Source of the DNA: Ferruginibacter sp.
Lineage (GTDB): Bacteria > Bacteroidota > Bacteroidia > Chitinophagales > Chitinophagaceae
NCBI GenBank assembly: GCA_025350645.1
Contig: JANXXM010000125.1
Coordinates: 21,417 to 85,416, forward strand
DNA: 64,000 nucleotides
Direction: 5' to 3'
Of the stretch, positions 1 through 8,518 are shown piece by piece. The number at the start of each line of letters is the position of its first letter. Within the stretch, counting starts at the first letter, position 1. The position numbers were made by a program, and so were the translations under genes. The notes under the pieces are model-generated. The model worked only from the letters and a program-made list of their open reading frames with translations, was not told the DNA's origin and ran no database searches.

Positions 1-1
1 A

Positions 2-52
2 CCCGATGATCTTACGGAAACCATTTTAAAAGGATTGGAAGTGCCGAGGTAA
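2..52 (+). CDS. C-terminal end of an upstream gene, possibly a MoxR-type ATPase
   Basis: An open frame enters from the left edge and ends at TAA (50-52), leaving 16 codons that read PDDLTETILKGLEVPR. The fragment is too short to identify by itself. MoxR AAA+ ATPases often end in a similar helix followed by V-P, and a DUF58 protein, the usual MoxR partner, lies just downstream at 2085. The MoxR suggestion is therefore mainly from context. Confidence 0.4.
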   Translation, partial: PDDLTETILKGLEVPR

Positions 53-126
53 TTTTATTGTTTTAAAAATGCACAAAACTAAATTATTTTTTGCTTAAAG
101 ATTTCATTAAAATTTATACGCTATAA

Positions 127-2088
127 ATGGTAGGCTTGTTTAAGGCAAATACAAACATGAATAAATTTCGCTCCATATTTAAACACCGCTTTGGCCCTGT
201 AGCACTGGTAGTGTTTTTAGTAGCAGGCATGAGTTTAATAACGAGGTTATTTTTATTTTTTTACAGCTATAAAAGTCTTGAGCTTAACCCGCCAAAAGTT
301 ATTGGCATTTTTTTTATTGGTTTATTTTATGACCTGGTGGTTTCTTCGTTTTTTGCAGTACCGGTGTCATTATATTGCTGGCTCATGAAAGATAGCTGGT
401 ATCAAAAAAAATGGAGCCGCATTCCTGTGTTTATATTGTTTACGATAATCACTTTAATACTGCTGGTAAATGCCGGAGCAGAAATTGCATTTTGGGACGA
501 GTTTAATGTACGCTATAATTTTATTGCTGTAGATTATTTAATTTATACCACAGAGGTAATTGGCAACATTAGGGAATCGTACAACATGCCGCTGATATTG
601 AGTGCTATACTGCTTATTGTAATTTCATTACTGCTTTTTATCAGAAAAAAATTATTTGCTTCGCAACAGGTAAGTATGCGTTTTACAAAACGATCTGTAT
701 ATTTTTTAGGTTGCATGGCCGTGGCCGCAGCCGCTTATTTTTTGGTAAACAACCGCATAAAAAACATAAGCAACAATAATTATGTAAACGAACTGGCCGG
801 TAATGGCATTTACGAATTTGGTGCAGCTTTTTGGAATAACGCAATTGACTACCAAAAATTTTATACTGTAAACGATAACAAAAAAAACTTTACCATATTA
901 CGCCAAATGTTGCAACAACCAAATGCAGTTTTTACAAATGACTCGCTTAGTATAGAAAGAAAAATTACCAGTGACAGCCCGCAACATAATTATAATGTGG
1001 TATTAATAAGTGTGGAAAGTCTTAGCGGCGAATATTTAAAATACTTTGGCAATACATTAAATATAACCCCTTATCTGGATTCGCTGATACCCCATAGCCT
1101 GTTTTTTACCAACTTTTATGCTTCGGGCACACGCACAGTACGTGGGCTGGAAGCCTTATCCCTGGCTATTCCGCCCACACCAGGGCAGTCCATTGTACGC
1201 CGACCCAATAATGAAGATATGTTTACCATGGGCAGTATTTTAAAAGATAAAAACTATGATGTAAAATATATTTATGGCGGTAATAGTTTTTTTGATAACA
1301 TGGGTTATTTTTTTAGCCACAGTGGCTATCAAGTTATTGACCGCAGAGATATTCCGGATAGCATGGTACAACACGAAACCGCCTGGGGCGTGGCAGATGA
1401 AGATGCATTTGCTATAGCCCTAAAAGAATGCGATAAAAGTTTTAAAAACAACAAACCTTTTTTTAGCCATATAATGACAGTGAGCAACCACCGGCCATAT
1501 ACTTACCCCAAAGGCCGCATAGATATGAACCCGGATGATCAAAATAGCGAAGGTGCTGTAAAATATACAGACTATGCTATTAATAAATTTTTAAAAGATG
1601 CACAGCAAAAGCCCTGGTTTAGTAATACCATTTTTGTGATCGTATCCGACCATTGCAGCCATAGTGCAGGCAAAACAGATTTACCGGTGAACCGCTATCA
1701 TATTCCCTGTATTATATACTCGCCAGGCCTTGTAAAGCCTGCATTACAGGCAAAGTTTACGAGCCAGATAGATCTTGCCCCTACCCTGCTGGGTATGATG
1801 AATATGACCTATACCAGTAAATTTATGGGCTACGATATTAATAAAACAACTACTGAAAATAACCGGCTTTTTATAAGTACGTACCAAGATATGGGTTATA
1901 TAAAAAATGATACACTGGTTATTTTATCGCCGCAAAAAAAAGTAAGTTTTTTTAAGATAGATTTTAAAACAGGAGTTTCTATAAAAATAAACAGTACACA
2001 AAAATTAACTGACGAAACCATAGCATGGTACCAAAGCGCAAGCTTTTTATTTACCAGTGGCAGGTATAAAAAAAATAAACTACAGTGA
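127..2088 (+). CDS. LTA synthase-like membrane sulfatase (alkaline-phosphatase superfamily)
   Basis: A 653-residue inner-membrane protein with about five N-terminal hydrophobic segments (roughly residues 24-47, 57-85, 100-118, 154-172, 190-207) and an extracytoplasmic sulfatase domain from about 288 onward. Visible metal-site elements are SVESLSGEY (about 295-303), a Thr in the FYASGTRTV segment (about 335-337) where the LtaS nucleophile lies, and VSDHCSHSAGK near the C terminus. The family transfers phosphoglycerol-type groups to lipids or glycans. Gram-negatives lack teichoic acid, so the substrate is unknown and is probably an envelope glycan or lipid. A second ATG at 157 (MNKFRSIF) is an equally plausible start. 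The stop overlaps the next start by four bases, so the two genes are translationally coupled. Confidence 0.85.
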   Translation: MVGLFKANTNMNKFRSIFKHRFGPVALVVFLVAGMSLITRLFLFFYSYKSLELNPPKVIGIFFIGLFYDLVVSSFFAVPVSLYCWLMKDSWYQKKWSRIPVFILFTIITLILLVNAGAEIAFWDEFNVRYNFIAVDYLIYTTEVIGNIRESYNMPLILSAILLIVISLLLFIRKKLFASQQVSMRFTKRSVYFLGCMAVAAAAYFLVNNRIKNISNNNYVNELAGNGIYEFGAAFWNNAIDYQKFYTVNDNKKNFTILRQMLQQPNAVFTNDSLSIERKITSDSPQHNYNVVLISVESLSGEYLKYFGNTLNITPYLDSLIPHSLFFTNFYASGTRTVRGLEALSLAIPPTPGQSIVRRPNNEDMFTMGSILKDKNYDVKYIYGGNSFFDNMGYFFSHSGYQVIDRRDIPDSMVQHETAWGVADEDAFAIALKECDKSFKNNKPFFSHIMTVSNHRPYTYPKGRIDMNPDDQNSEGAVKYTDYAINKFLKDAQQKPWFSNTIFVIVSDHCSHSAGKTDLPVNRYHIPCIIYSPGLVKPALQAKFTSQIDLAPTLLGMMNMTYTSKFMGYDINKTTTENNRLFISTYQDMGYIKNDTLVILSPQKKVSFFKIDFKTGVSIKINSTQKLTDETIAWYQSASFLFTSGRYKKNKLQ

Positions 2089-3425
2089 GCATATATCAAA
2101 AATACATTGGCAATTTATTTGTGACACTTCGTTTTTACGTAGCTACGGGAGCATGTGTGGTACTATATGTTGCTGCATTTTTTTTACCATCGCTGTTTGC
2201 CGTTACCAATATTCTTTTTACTGTTTTATGTTTTTTGTTACTGGCCGATTTTCTTTTTCTCTTTGTATTTTTTAAACCGCCTACAGCACTGCGGTTTGTT
2301 GGCGACAGGCTAAGTAACGGCGATGAAAATAAGGTGCAGATTGAACTGGTAAATAAAATGCCCTTTACGATAGATCTTAAAATTATAGATGAATTGCCTG
2401 AGCAATTTCAAGAAAGGGATTTTTTGATAACCAAAAAATTATTGCCCAAACAAAAATCATTTGTTACTTACAACATTACCCCAAAGCAAAGAGGAGAATA
2501 TATTTTTGGCAATATTTTGTTGTATATACAATCGCAAATGGGGCTGGTACGCATACGCAGAAATATAGCTGCCGGCGAAACTATAAAAGTGTACCCATCG
2601 TTTATGCAGCTGGGCAAATACCAGCTTATGGCACAAGCCATGAGCACAGAACAGGGGAGCAAACGAATGCGTAAGATAGGCCACAGCATGGAGTTTGAGC
2701 AAATAAAAGATTATGTAAGCGGCGATGATATACGCACCATAAACTGGAAAGCTACAGCACGTAAGGGTCAACTAATGGTGAACAATTATGTAGACGAACG
2801 CAGCCAGCAAGTGTATTGCATTATTGATAAAGGCAGGCTGATGAAGATGCCTTTTTATGGATTGAGCCTGCTGGATTATGCCATAAATGCCAGCCTTGCC
2901 CTTACCAATATATGCCTGCAAAAACAAGACAGAATAGGGCTGATAACGTTTGCAAATAAATATGGCTCTGTAATAGCTGCAGACAGGCAACCAATACAGA
3001 GAGAAAATATAATGCAGGCATTGTACAGAGAAAATACTGCATTTTTAGAAAGCGATTATGAAATGCTTTATACGCAAATAAGGGCTAAAATAAAGCAGCG
3101 CAGCCTGCTGGTTTTATTCACCAATTTTGAATCGCTGAATGGTTTAAAAAGACAGGTAAATTATTTACGATCTATAGCAAGGCATCATTTGCTGCTGGTA
3201 GTATTTTTTGAAAACACAGAACTTACCAAACTTAGTGGAGAAGAAGCATTGAATGTTGAAGACGTTTACGTAAAAACAATTGCAGAAAAACTTGCTTTTG
3301 AAAAACGAATGGTAGTAAAAGAATTACAGAAATACGGCATACTTTCTATATTAAGTTCTCCCCAAAACCTTACTGTAAATACTATAAATAAATACCTGGA
3401 ATTAAAAGCAAGGCAAGCCATATAA
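2085..3425 (+). CDS. DUF58 domain protein (vWA-like)
   Basis: 446 residues starting at GTG, which overlaps the preceding stop (GTGA). Two hydrophobic segments lie near residues 17-60. A cytoplasmic region follows with the DUF58 signature GDDIRTINWKATARKGQLMV at about residues 206-225, then a vWA-like fold whose first strand is VYCIIDKGR. DUF58 proteins usually pair with MoxR ATPases in envelope-stress or complex-assembly functions. The 16-codon fragment at the left edge may be that MoxR gene, with the sulfatase lying between. The family call is firm; the function is not. Confidence 0.88.
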   Translation: MSIYQKYIGNLFVTLRFYVATGACVVLYVAAFFLPSLFAVTNILFTVLCFLLLADFLFLFVFFKPPTALRFVGDRLSNGDENKVQIELVNKMPFTIDLKIIDELPEQFQERDFLITKKLLPKQKSFVTYNITPKQRGEYIFGNILLYIQSQMGLVRIRRNIAAGETIKVYPSFMQLGKYQLMAQAMSTEQGSKRMRKIGHSMEFEQIKDYVSGDDIRTINWKATARKGQLMVNNYVDERSQQVYCIIDKGRLMKMPFYGLSLLDYAINASLALTNICLQKQDRIGLITFANKYGSVIAADRQPIQRENIMQALYRENTAFLESDYEMLYTQIRAKIKQRSLLVLFTNFESLNGLKRQVNYLRSIARHHLLLVVFFENTELTKLSGEEALNVEDVYVKTIAEKLAFEKRMVVKELQKYGILSILSSPQNLTVNTINKYLELKARQAI

Positions 3426-3535
3426 AACAAAACTGAATTTTTATAGGCAATGTATGAAGGCGAAAATTCTTGCGAAACTTTTTATAGTTGGCTTAAAAAT
3501 ACCAATTGAATGAGCGTACAAATTTAATCGGTATA

Positions 3536-3578
3536 AAAACTGGTATAGCAGGAATTTAAAAACCCGGATACCAGTTTT
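3536..3578. terminator. Bidirectional hairpin between convergent genes
   Basis: Eleven-base inverted arms (aaaactggtat at 3536-3546 and ataccagtttt at 3568-3578) enclose a 21-base loop. A-rich and T-rich edges suit termination in both directions. It lies between the DUF58 gene and the convergent gene at 3596. Confidence 0.5.
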
Positions 3579-3595
3579 ATTACATTCATACTTTA

Positions 3596-4054
3596 TTACA
3601 TTGGCATAGGTGCAGGCATAACTCCCATTGCCGACAGTTTTTGTTCATCTTCCGCAATTTTCTTTTTTAAATCTGCAATGCGACTGTTTAGTTTTTCCAT
3701 TTTATCGTTATTTCTTCTTGCTGATGATGCATCTTTTTCTGCCTGCCGTGCCCTTTTGCTTGCCTTCTTAGCCAGTTTACCATTTTGAGCATCATTGCTT
3801 AAATCTAATGCTGCATCATTATTTGCATTTGCAGATTGCTGAGCTTCCTTTGCTGCATTTGCCTGGTTTTTGCTCGTTTCAGCAATAGTATTTTCGAACT
3901 TTGCCACTTTAATTTTATTCTCATTAATTCTATCCTGTATTTTTAATACTTCTTTTTGGTCTTTTAAGGACTTCATAGAATCTGCAGATACTTGCGCCGC
4001 TACAGTTTGGCTAATGGTAAATAAACTTACCATAGCAATAATTATTTGTTTCAT
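3596..4054 (-). CDS. Exported coiled-coil hypothetical protein
   Basis: 152 residues. A signal peptide (MKQIIIAMVSLFTISQTVAAQ) is followed by an Ala/Lys/Glu/Asn-rich region with few large hydrophobic residues, predicted by eye to be almost entirely helical coiled coil (about 25-140), ending in a Pro/Met tail (MPAPMPM). No catalytic motif was seen. It is probably a small periplasmic or outer-membrane-associated protein. It is monocistronic, convergent with the DUF58 gene and divergent from the SDR gene. Confidence 0.7.
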   Translation of the reverse strand: MKQIIIAMVSLFTISQTVAAQVSADSMKSLKDQKEVLKIQDRINENKIKVAKFENTIAETSKNQANAAKEAQQSANANNDAALDLSNDAQNGKLAKKASKRARQAEKDASSARRNNDKMEKLNSRIADLKKKIAEDEQKLSAMGVMPAPMPM

Positions 4055-4384
4055 ATTTTAATTTTATAAAATAATTACAATTTCTGTGCCTTAAAAAAAA
4101 ATTAGAACAAGCATTCACTCCAGATAATGTAGTGTATTATCTTCCCCAGGTGGGATTAATTTTTTTCTGTGATAAAATAATATTATCCTGATTGATAGGA
4201 AAAGGATTTGAGAAAGTTATTGAAATATCGGACAGTAAAATGATAACAGCGTTTTAAAAATGCTTACAGTTTACTACTGCCTAAACTAGCAGCTCACATT
4301 TTAATATCTCCAATTATTTAATAAATTATAAAATGCTTTTTCTCCGCTGAAATACAGACATTCGTTTATTAAAAATTAAATACT
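4055..4384. other. Intergenic region between divergent genes
   Basis: 330 bases, AT-rich, containing the promoters of the coiled-coil gene (minus) and the SDR gene (plus). No exact TAnnTTTG box or RNA gene was recognised. A minus-strand run ending at 4137 weakly recalls a SusD C terminus but is too short to call. Confidence 0.5.
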
Positions 4385-5083
4385 ATGAATTTACAAGAAG
4401 CAAAAATATTAATAACCGGCGGCAGCACCGGCATAGGCTACGAAACTGCAAAGCTATTGGTAAACAAAGGAGCGAAAGTGGTAATATGCTCCCGCAATAA
4501 AGAAGAAATAGAAAAGATTGCAAATGAAATAGGCGCCATCGGCCTGGCAGCAGATGTGAGTGACGAAACATCTGTAAATATTTTGTTTAAAAATGCTATT
4601 GAAAAACTAGGCGGCCTGCATGCAGTAATAAACAATGCAGGCATAGGTTTAATAGCTCCTTTGGTAGAAACGAGCGTTGCAGATTTTACAAAAATATGGG
4701 AGACGAATGTGAAAGGTGCATTTATGGTAGGTAAAGAAGCTGCCAAATATTTCGTAGAAAAAAATGAAGGCAATATTATCAATATTGCATCTACCGCTGG
4801 CAGTAAGGGCTTTGCTGGCGGCTCTGCATATTGTGCAAGCAAGTTTGCATTAACTGCACTTACAGAATGCTGGCGTGCAGAGCTTCGCAAAAATAATGTG
4901 CGGGTAATGCAGGTAAACCCTAGTGAGGTAATAACGCCTTTTGCAGAAAAAATAGGCTATAAAAATAACCCCACTGGCAAATTAAAACCCACAGAAATTG
5001 CACATACCATTGCGGCTATGCTGGAGATGAATGACGTGGGTTTTATTACAGATTTAACAGTGTGGGCAACAAACCCGCAGTGA
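4385..5083 (+). CDS. SDR-family NAD(P)-dependent oxidoreductase (FabG-like)
   Basis: 232 residues, a classical short-chain dehydrogenase. The cofactor loop TGGSTGIG is at 11-18, NNAG at 83-86, the catalytic Ser at about 136 (NIASTAG), and Tyr149-x3-Lys153 (YCASK). The length and motif spacing match 3-ketoacyl-ACP reductase-like enzymes, but classical SDRs share these motifs across many substrates, so the substrate cannot be named. It stands alone and is convergent with def. Confidence 0.88.
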   Translation: MNLQEAKILITGGSTGIGYETAKLLVNKGAKVVICSRNKEEIEKIANEIGAIGLAADVSDETSVNILFKNAIEKLGGLHAVINNAGIGLIAPLVETSVADFTKIWETNVKGAFMVGKEAAKYFVEKNEGNIINIASTAGSKGFAGGSAYCASKFALTALTECWRAELRKNNVRVMQVNPSEVITPFAEKIGYKNNPTGKLKPTEIAHTIAAMLEMNDVGFITDLTVWATNPQ

Positions 5084-5214
5084 ATCCCAAAAAATCCTTA
5101 TTATTTTTTATATGACTTTCATACATCTCTTCTAAGGTAAATCAGCTTTTAAAAATAGCCGTAAAGGTACAAAATGTTATTTTTTGCGACTAAAATTTTA
5201 TGGTATAAAAAAAT

Positions 5215-5793
5215 TTACTTTGGAAAAACCATCCGGTAATCTACCCGTATTTTTCCTTTGGAAATATCGTCCAGCTTGCGTTTGAGCAGTGTACGCTTTA
5301 ATGGTTTAATGTGGTCTATAAACAATTTTCCTTCCAGGTGGTCGTACTCGTGCAATATAACACGGGCTGTAATACCATTGAAAGTTTTTGTTTGTGCTGC
5401 AAAATTTTCGTCAACGTAAGATAGCGTAACCGTTTCGTGGCGGTTAATATCTTCTCTAATTTTCGGAATACTAAGGCAACCTTCATTATAACTCCAGGGT
5501 TCGCCATTAAGGGCTGTAATATGTGCATTTATAAAAACGCCTTTATAGCCTGGTGCATCAGTATATTTATCAGTATCACCGTCTTCATCATTTTCAAAAA
5601 TTTGCACACTATCCATTGTAAAAATACGAATGCTTTTATTTACCTGTGGTGCAGCCAAACCCACGCCATTACTCTCATACATGGTTTCCCACATATCTGC
5701 AAGCAGTTTTTCCAACCCCGGGTAGTCCGGCGAAATATCTTCTGCTATTTTTCTTAATACAGGCGAACCGTATGCTACAATTGGAAGTATCAT
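5215..5793 (-). CDS. def: Peptide deformylase
   Basis: 192 residues. It removes the N-formyl group from nascent proteins using a bound metal, in the cytoplasm. All three family motifs are present: GVGLAAPQ (43-50), EGCLSIP (104-110, metal ligand Cys106) and HEYDH (148-152, metal ligands His148 and His152, catalytic Glu149). A short acidic insert (about 68-76, ENDEDGDTD) after the first motif is seen in many Bacteroidota homologues. It lies downstream of ruvX on the same strand with a 276-base gap, so it may have its own promoter. Confidence 0.96.
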   Translation of the reverse strand: MILPIVAYGSPVLRKIAEDISPDYPGLEKLLADMWETMYESNGVGLAAPQVNKSIRIFTMDSVQIFENDEDGDTDKYTDAPGYKGVFINAHITALNGEPWSYNEGCLSIPKIREDINRHETVTLSYVDENFAAQTKTFNGITARVILHEYDHLEGKLFIDHIKPLKRTLLKRKLDDISKGKIRVDYRMVFPK

Positions 5794-6069
5794 TATGTTA
5801 TTTTAAAAATGGTATTATTGCTATCTCTTTCATCTTAAAAAGTTGTTCCTCCGCACTTAAAAGAGGAAAGCCTAAATATTTTGCGGTAGTTGTACTAATT
5901 ATAATTAAACATCTCTCATTTTTCTTTAAAATTCAACCCCGTTACAAAATCCTTTATTTTTACCAAAATATTGTTTAATAATTAATTCCTTACAAGATTT
6001 TGGTGCAGGCTTTTGGGAATATCAAATTTCTTTTTTGTTGTTTTTTCCGCTGCTAAAATTACAAAATAA

Positions 6070-6483
6070 TTAATTAACTGACTGCATATACTCCTGCAAC
6101 ATAATAGCAGCAGCTATTTCATCTACTAATTTTTTATCTCTGCGCTGCATTTTTTTCATACCCATTTCTATCATGGCGGTTTTTGCCATTTTAGAAGTAT
6201 ACCTTTCATCTACTGTTTTTAGCGGCATCGCCGGAAATTCTTTTTGTATTTTTTTTATGGCAGCAAGTGCAAGCGGCGTTCCGTGCGTATCACTATTATC
6301 AAGGTTTTTTGGTAAACCAATAATAATTAACTCCACCTGCTGCTCTGCAAAATATTTTTTTAAAAAAGGAATAAGTTCCTGAGACCGAATAGTGGTAAGT
6401 CCCGTGGCAATAATCTGTAAAGGATCAGTAACGGCAATACCGGTTCTTTTACCACCATAGTCTATCGCTATTATTCTTGCCAT
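6070..6483 (-). CDS. ruvX: RuvX/YqgF-type Holliday junction resolvase
   Basis: 137 residues with the RNase H-like fold of the YqgF family. The N-terminal strand MARIIAIDYGGKRTGIAVTD holds the first catalytic Asp, followed by IIIGLPKNLDN and VDERYTSKMA, and then the C-terminal KLVDEIAAAIMLQEYM with the last acidic site. Family members act in resolving DNA junctions or in 16S rRNA 5'-end maturation. It lies 15 bases downstream of bshC, so the two are probably cotranscribed. Confidence 0.93.
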   Translation of the reverse strand: MARIIAIDYGGKRTGIAVTDPLQIIATGLTTIRSQELIPFLKKYFAEQQVELIIIGLPKNLDNSDTHGTPLALAAIKKIQKEFPAMPLKTVDERYTSKMAKTAMIEMGMKKMQRRDKKLVDEIAAAIMLQEYMQSVN

Positions 6484-6498
6484 TACAATTAATTTATT

Positions 6499-8094
6499 TT
6501 ATAACTCTTGTAACAAAGTAAATTGTTGAGATAAACCCTCGGTGTTTTTATACAACTCTTTTAAAAAATCTTTTCCATAAATAGCATAGTAGGGCAATAT
6601 ATTATCTATTCTTTCCTGCAACAGACCACCGGGGTAAAGTGCATTTTTTATTTTATGTATCTGCCGTTGCTGTGCATCAAATTTTTTCTTCTCAGCCTTT
6701 AGCATTTTCTTTTCTACAATCTCTAATCTGTTCAAAGCCTGTATGGCAAGGGAGTGTACATGGCAATTCAATGTGCTATCTACATTACCGGCAGTAATTT
6801 TTATTTTTTCGTACGCCTGTTTTACGAGTTCTTTTTCCTCTTTCAAATCCAGCTTTACACTCGTTTCTTTTTTCACCAGCTCTTCCAGTAAAATTTTTTC
6901 ACTCTTAAAAATATCGTTTTGCTGCAAGCCCAGTGCCGCAATTTTTTGAGCAGTTTTTTTATTTATCACCGCAAAAGAATTTCTTAAAATAAGCATCGGG
7001 AAAAATGCACCTGCTGCTTCAAAAACTTTTTTCAGTTCCAGCCAGTAAGCAATTTCCCCGCCACCGCCTATAAAAGCAATATCCGGCAAAATCATTTCCT
7101 GAAATACAGGGCGCAATATTACATTGGGGCTAAATTTTTCGGCATTTGTTTTCAGTTCCTCAAATAACTCCTCTTGTGTAAACTGATGTTTAGTATTTGC
7201 TATTGCAAAACCATTGGCTGTTTTTTCTATTCTTTCCCTGCTGTTATTTTCCAGGTAAAATAAATTAATATCTCTGCCCGCCGCCTGCACTTTATACACT
7301 GCCGGAAAAGCAGTCACCGTCTCACTTACAGCGGTATGAGAAAATTGATCCGCTAATTCTTTTTGTATAATTGATGCAAATTCATTTTTCAACAATTTAT
7401 TATCGGGCAATAAAATAACCAGGCCTAATTCATTAAATAATTCGTGTACAAAATTAAAAGTTGCCCGTTCAATGGTTGTTCCTATGATGTAAGCGTTCTT
7501 TACAGCAGTTAATATTTCTGCAGCATTTTTTTCTACAGAAAGCTGCCCTTCTATTTCATTAATTATTTGTAAAAATGCAGCATCAATTTTCATTCTGCCT
7601 ACGGCACCTTTTTGTTGCGTTGTCCATTGGTAATGTTTTTCATTGATGTGTACTTCACCCAGTTCCTGCAGGTCGGCATCTTCGCTGCCCATATAGTAAA
7701 CGGGTATAAATTTTTTACCCGGCATGGTTTCATTAAGTTCATCGCTCAGTTTTATTGCATGGAGTATTTTGTAAATAAAATATAAGTGTCCTGTAAAAAT
7801 ATTGGGCTGGTGTGCAGTGCAAATAGTAAAGGTATTTTCGCTCAAAAGTGAATCAATATTGGCTTTTAGCTTATCAGATTTTTGTTTATCTGCATATTGC
7901 TGCTCCAAAACATTTACCAATAACTTTCTATTTACAGGAAATTTTTGCCTGTCTTCCACCGCTTTTTTTATTCCCTCAATATTAGTCTTGTAATTATAAA
8001 AATTATTTAACGCAGGCAAGGCATCTACATAATCCAAAACCAATTTGGAAAATGCATTAGTTTGCAGATAAGAAATTTTATTAGTAATAAACAT
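6499..8094 (-). CDS. bshC: Bacillithiol biosynthesis cysteine-adding enzyme BshC
   Basis: 531 residues, the usual BshC length. It joins cysteine to glucosaminyl-malate in the last step of bacillithiol synthesis. Recognisable segments are ICTAHQPNIFTGHLYFIYKI (about 92-111), FIPVYYMGSEDADLQEL with the nucleotide-binding-like core, and a long C-terminal coiled coil (about 400-490, K/E-rich). It indicates that this organism uses bacillithiol as its low-molecular-weight thiol. It heads a probable bshC-ruvX transcript; bshA and bshB are not in the window. Confidence 0.94.
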   Translation of the reverse strand: MFITNKISYLQTNAFSKLVLDYVDALPALNNFYNYKTNIEGIKKAVEDRQKFPVNRKLLVNVLEQQYADKQKSDKLKANIDSLLSENTFTICTAHQPNIFTGHLYFIYKILHAIKLSDELNETMPGKKFIPVYYMGSEDADLQELGEVHINEKHYQWTTQQKGAVGRMKIDAAFLQIINEIEGQLSVEKNAAEILTAVKNAYIIGTTIERATFNFVHELFNELGLVILLPDNKLLKNEFASIIQKELADQFSHTAVSETVTAFPAVYKVQAAGRDINLFYLENNSRERIEKTANGFAIANTKHQFTQEELFEELKTNAEKFSPNVILRPVFQEMILPDIAFIGGGGEIAYWLELKKVFEAAGAFFPMLILRNSFAVINKKTAQKIAALGLQQNDIFKSEKILLEELVKKETSVKLDLKEEKELVKQAYEKIKITAGNVDSTLNCHVHSLAIQALNRLEIVEKKMLKAEKKKFDAQQRQIHKIKNALYPGGLLQERIDNILPYYAIYGKDFLKELYKNTEGLSQQFTLLQEL

Positions 8095-8116
8095 TTAATA
8101 AATTATTTTTCAACCG

Positions 8117-8277
8117 AACGATAAACCAATGATATGCGGTTTATTGTTTAGGCACAAACATTAATAATTCTCCGAGTTCTTTGTCTGTAGGATTTTTTTT
8201 TCAGATTTGTCATAAGAGGTGTATATTTTTTACTCAACTGTTTTTATTGCCTATCGAATGCTGGTGTGGGTAATATA
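8117..8277 (-). pseudogene. Remnant of a RelE/ParE-type toxin
   Basis: Read on the minus strand across frames, the stretch gives KQLSKKYTPLMTNL, then NPTDKELGELL, then NNKPHIIGLS. This order resembles small RelE-like toxins (…KKLSKKYPSLK…NPTLGTPLGNNLYKIRL…). Stops and frameshifts make it non-coding. It follows the antitoxin remnant directly, in normal TA order. Confidence 0.6.
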
Positions 8278-8483
8278 TTAAAACTGATTGTATAATTGCC
8301 TTGCTGTTTTCAATTTTAATTTACCTTTTTTTTCTACAATTAAATTTTCTACAGCCTATTTTATCTTTTCCATCAACATGCCATTTCATTAGTAATTGTT
8401 TTCGCTTATACATAAGACAACCTTTTTAGCACTTCCATTAAATGTATAGCTTTATTGTCTTTGATGTCTAATAAAACTTTCAT
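8278..8483 (-). pseudogene. Remnant of a TA antitoxin
   Basis: ATG at 8483 opens MKVLLDIKDNKAIHLMEVLK, typical of a Bacteroidota antitoxin paired with RelE-like toxins, and stops at TAA (8406-8408). The same frame continues with AKTITNEMA. After a frameshift it resumes as AVENLIVEKKGKLKLKTARQ and ends at TAA 8278-8280. One frameshift and at least two stops show decay of an antitoxin about 68 codons long. Confidence 0.7.
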
Positions 8484-8518
8484 ATTGTTTGCATTTTAAA
8501 ACATTTTTAAAATACCAA

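Noticed and set aside
4137..4230. Minus-strand stretch NPFPINQDNIILSQ…NPTWGR resembling a SusD C terminus
   Set aside because: Only about 30 codons, weak match to the terminal pattern, no further SusD sequence around it.
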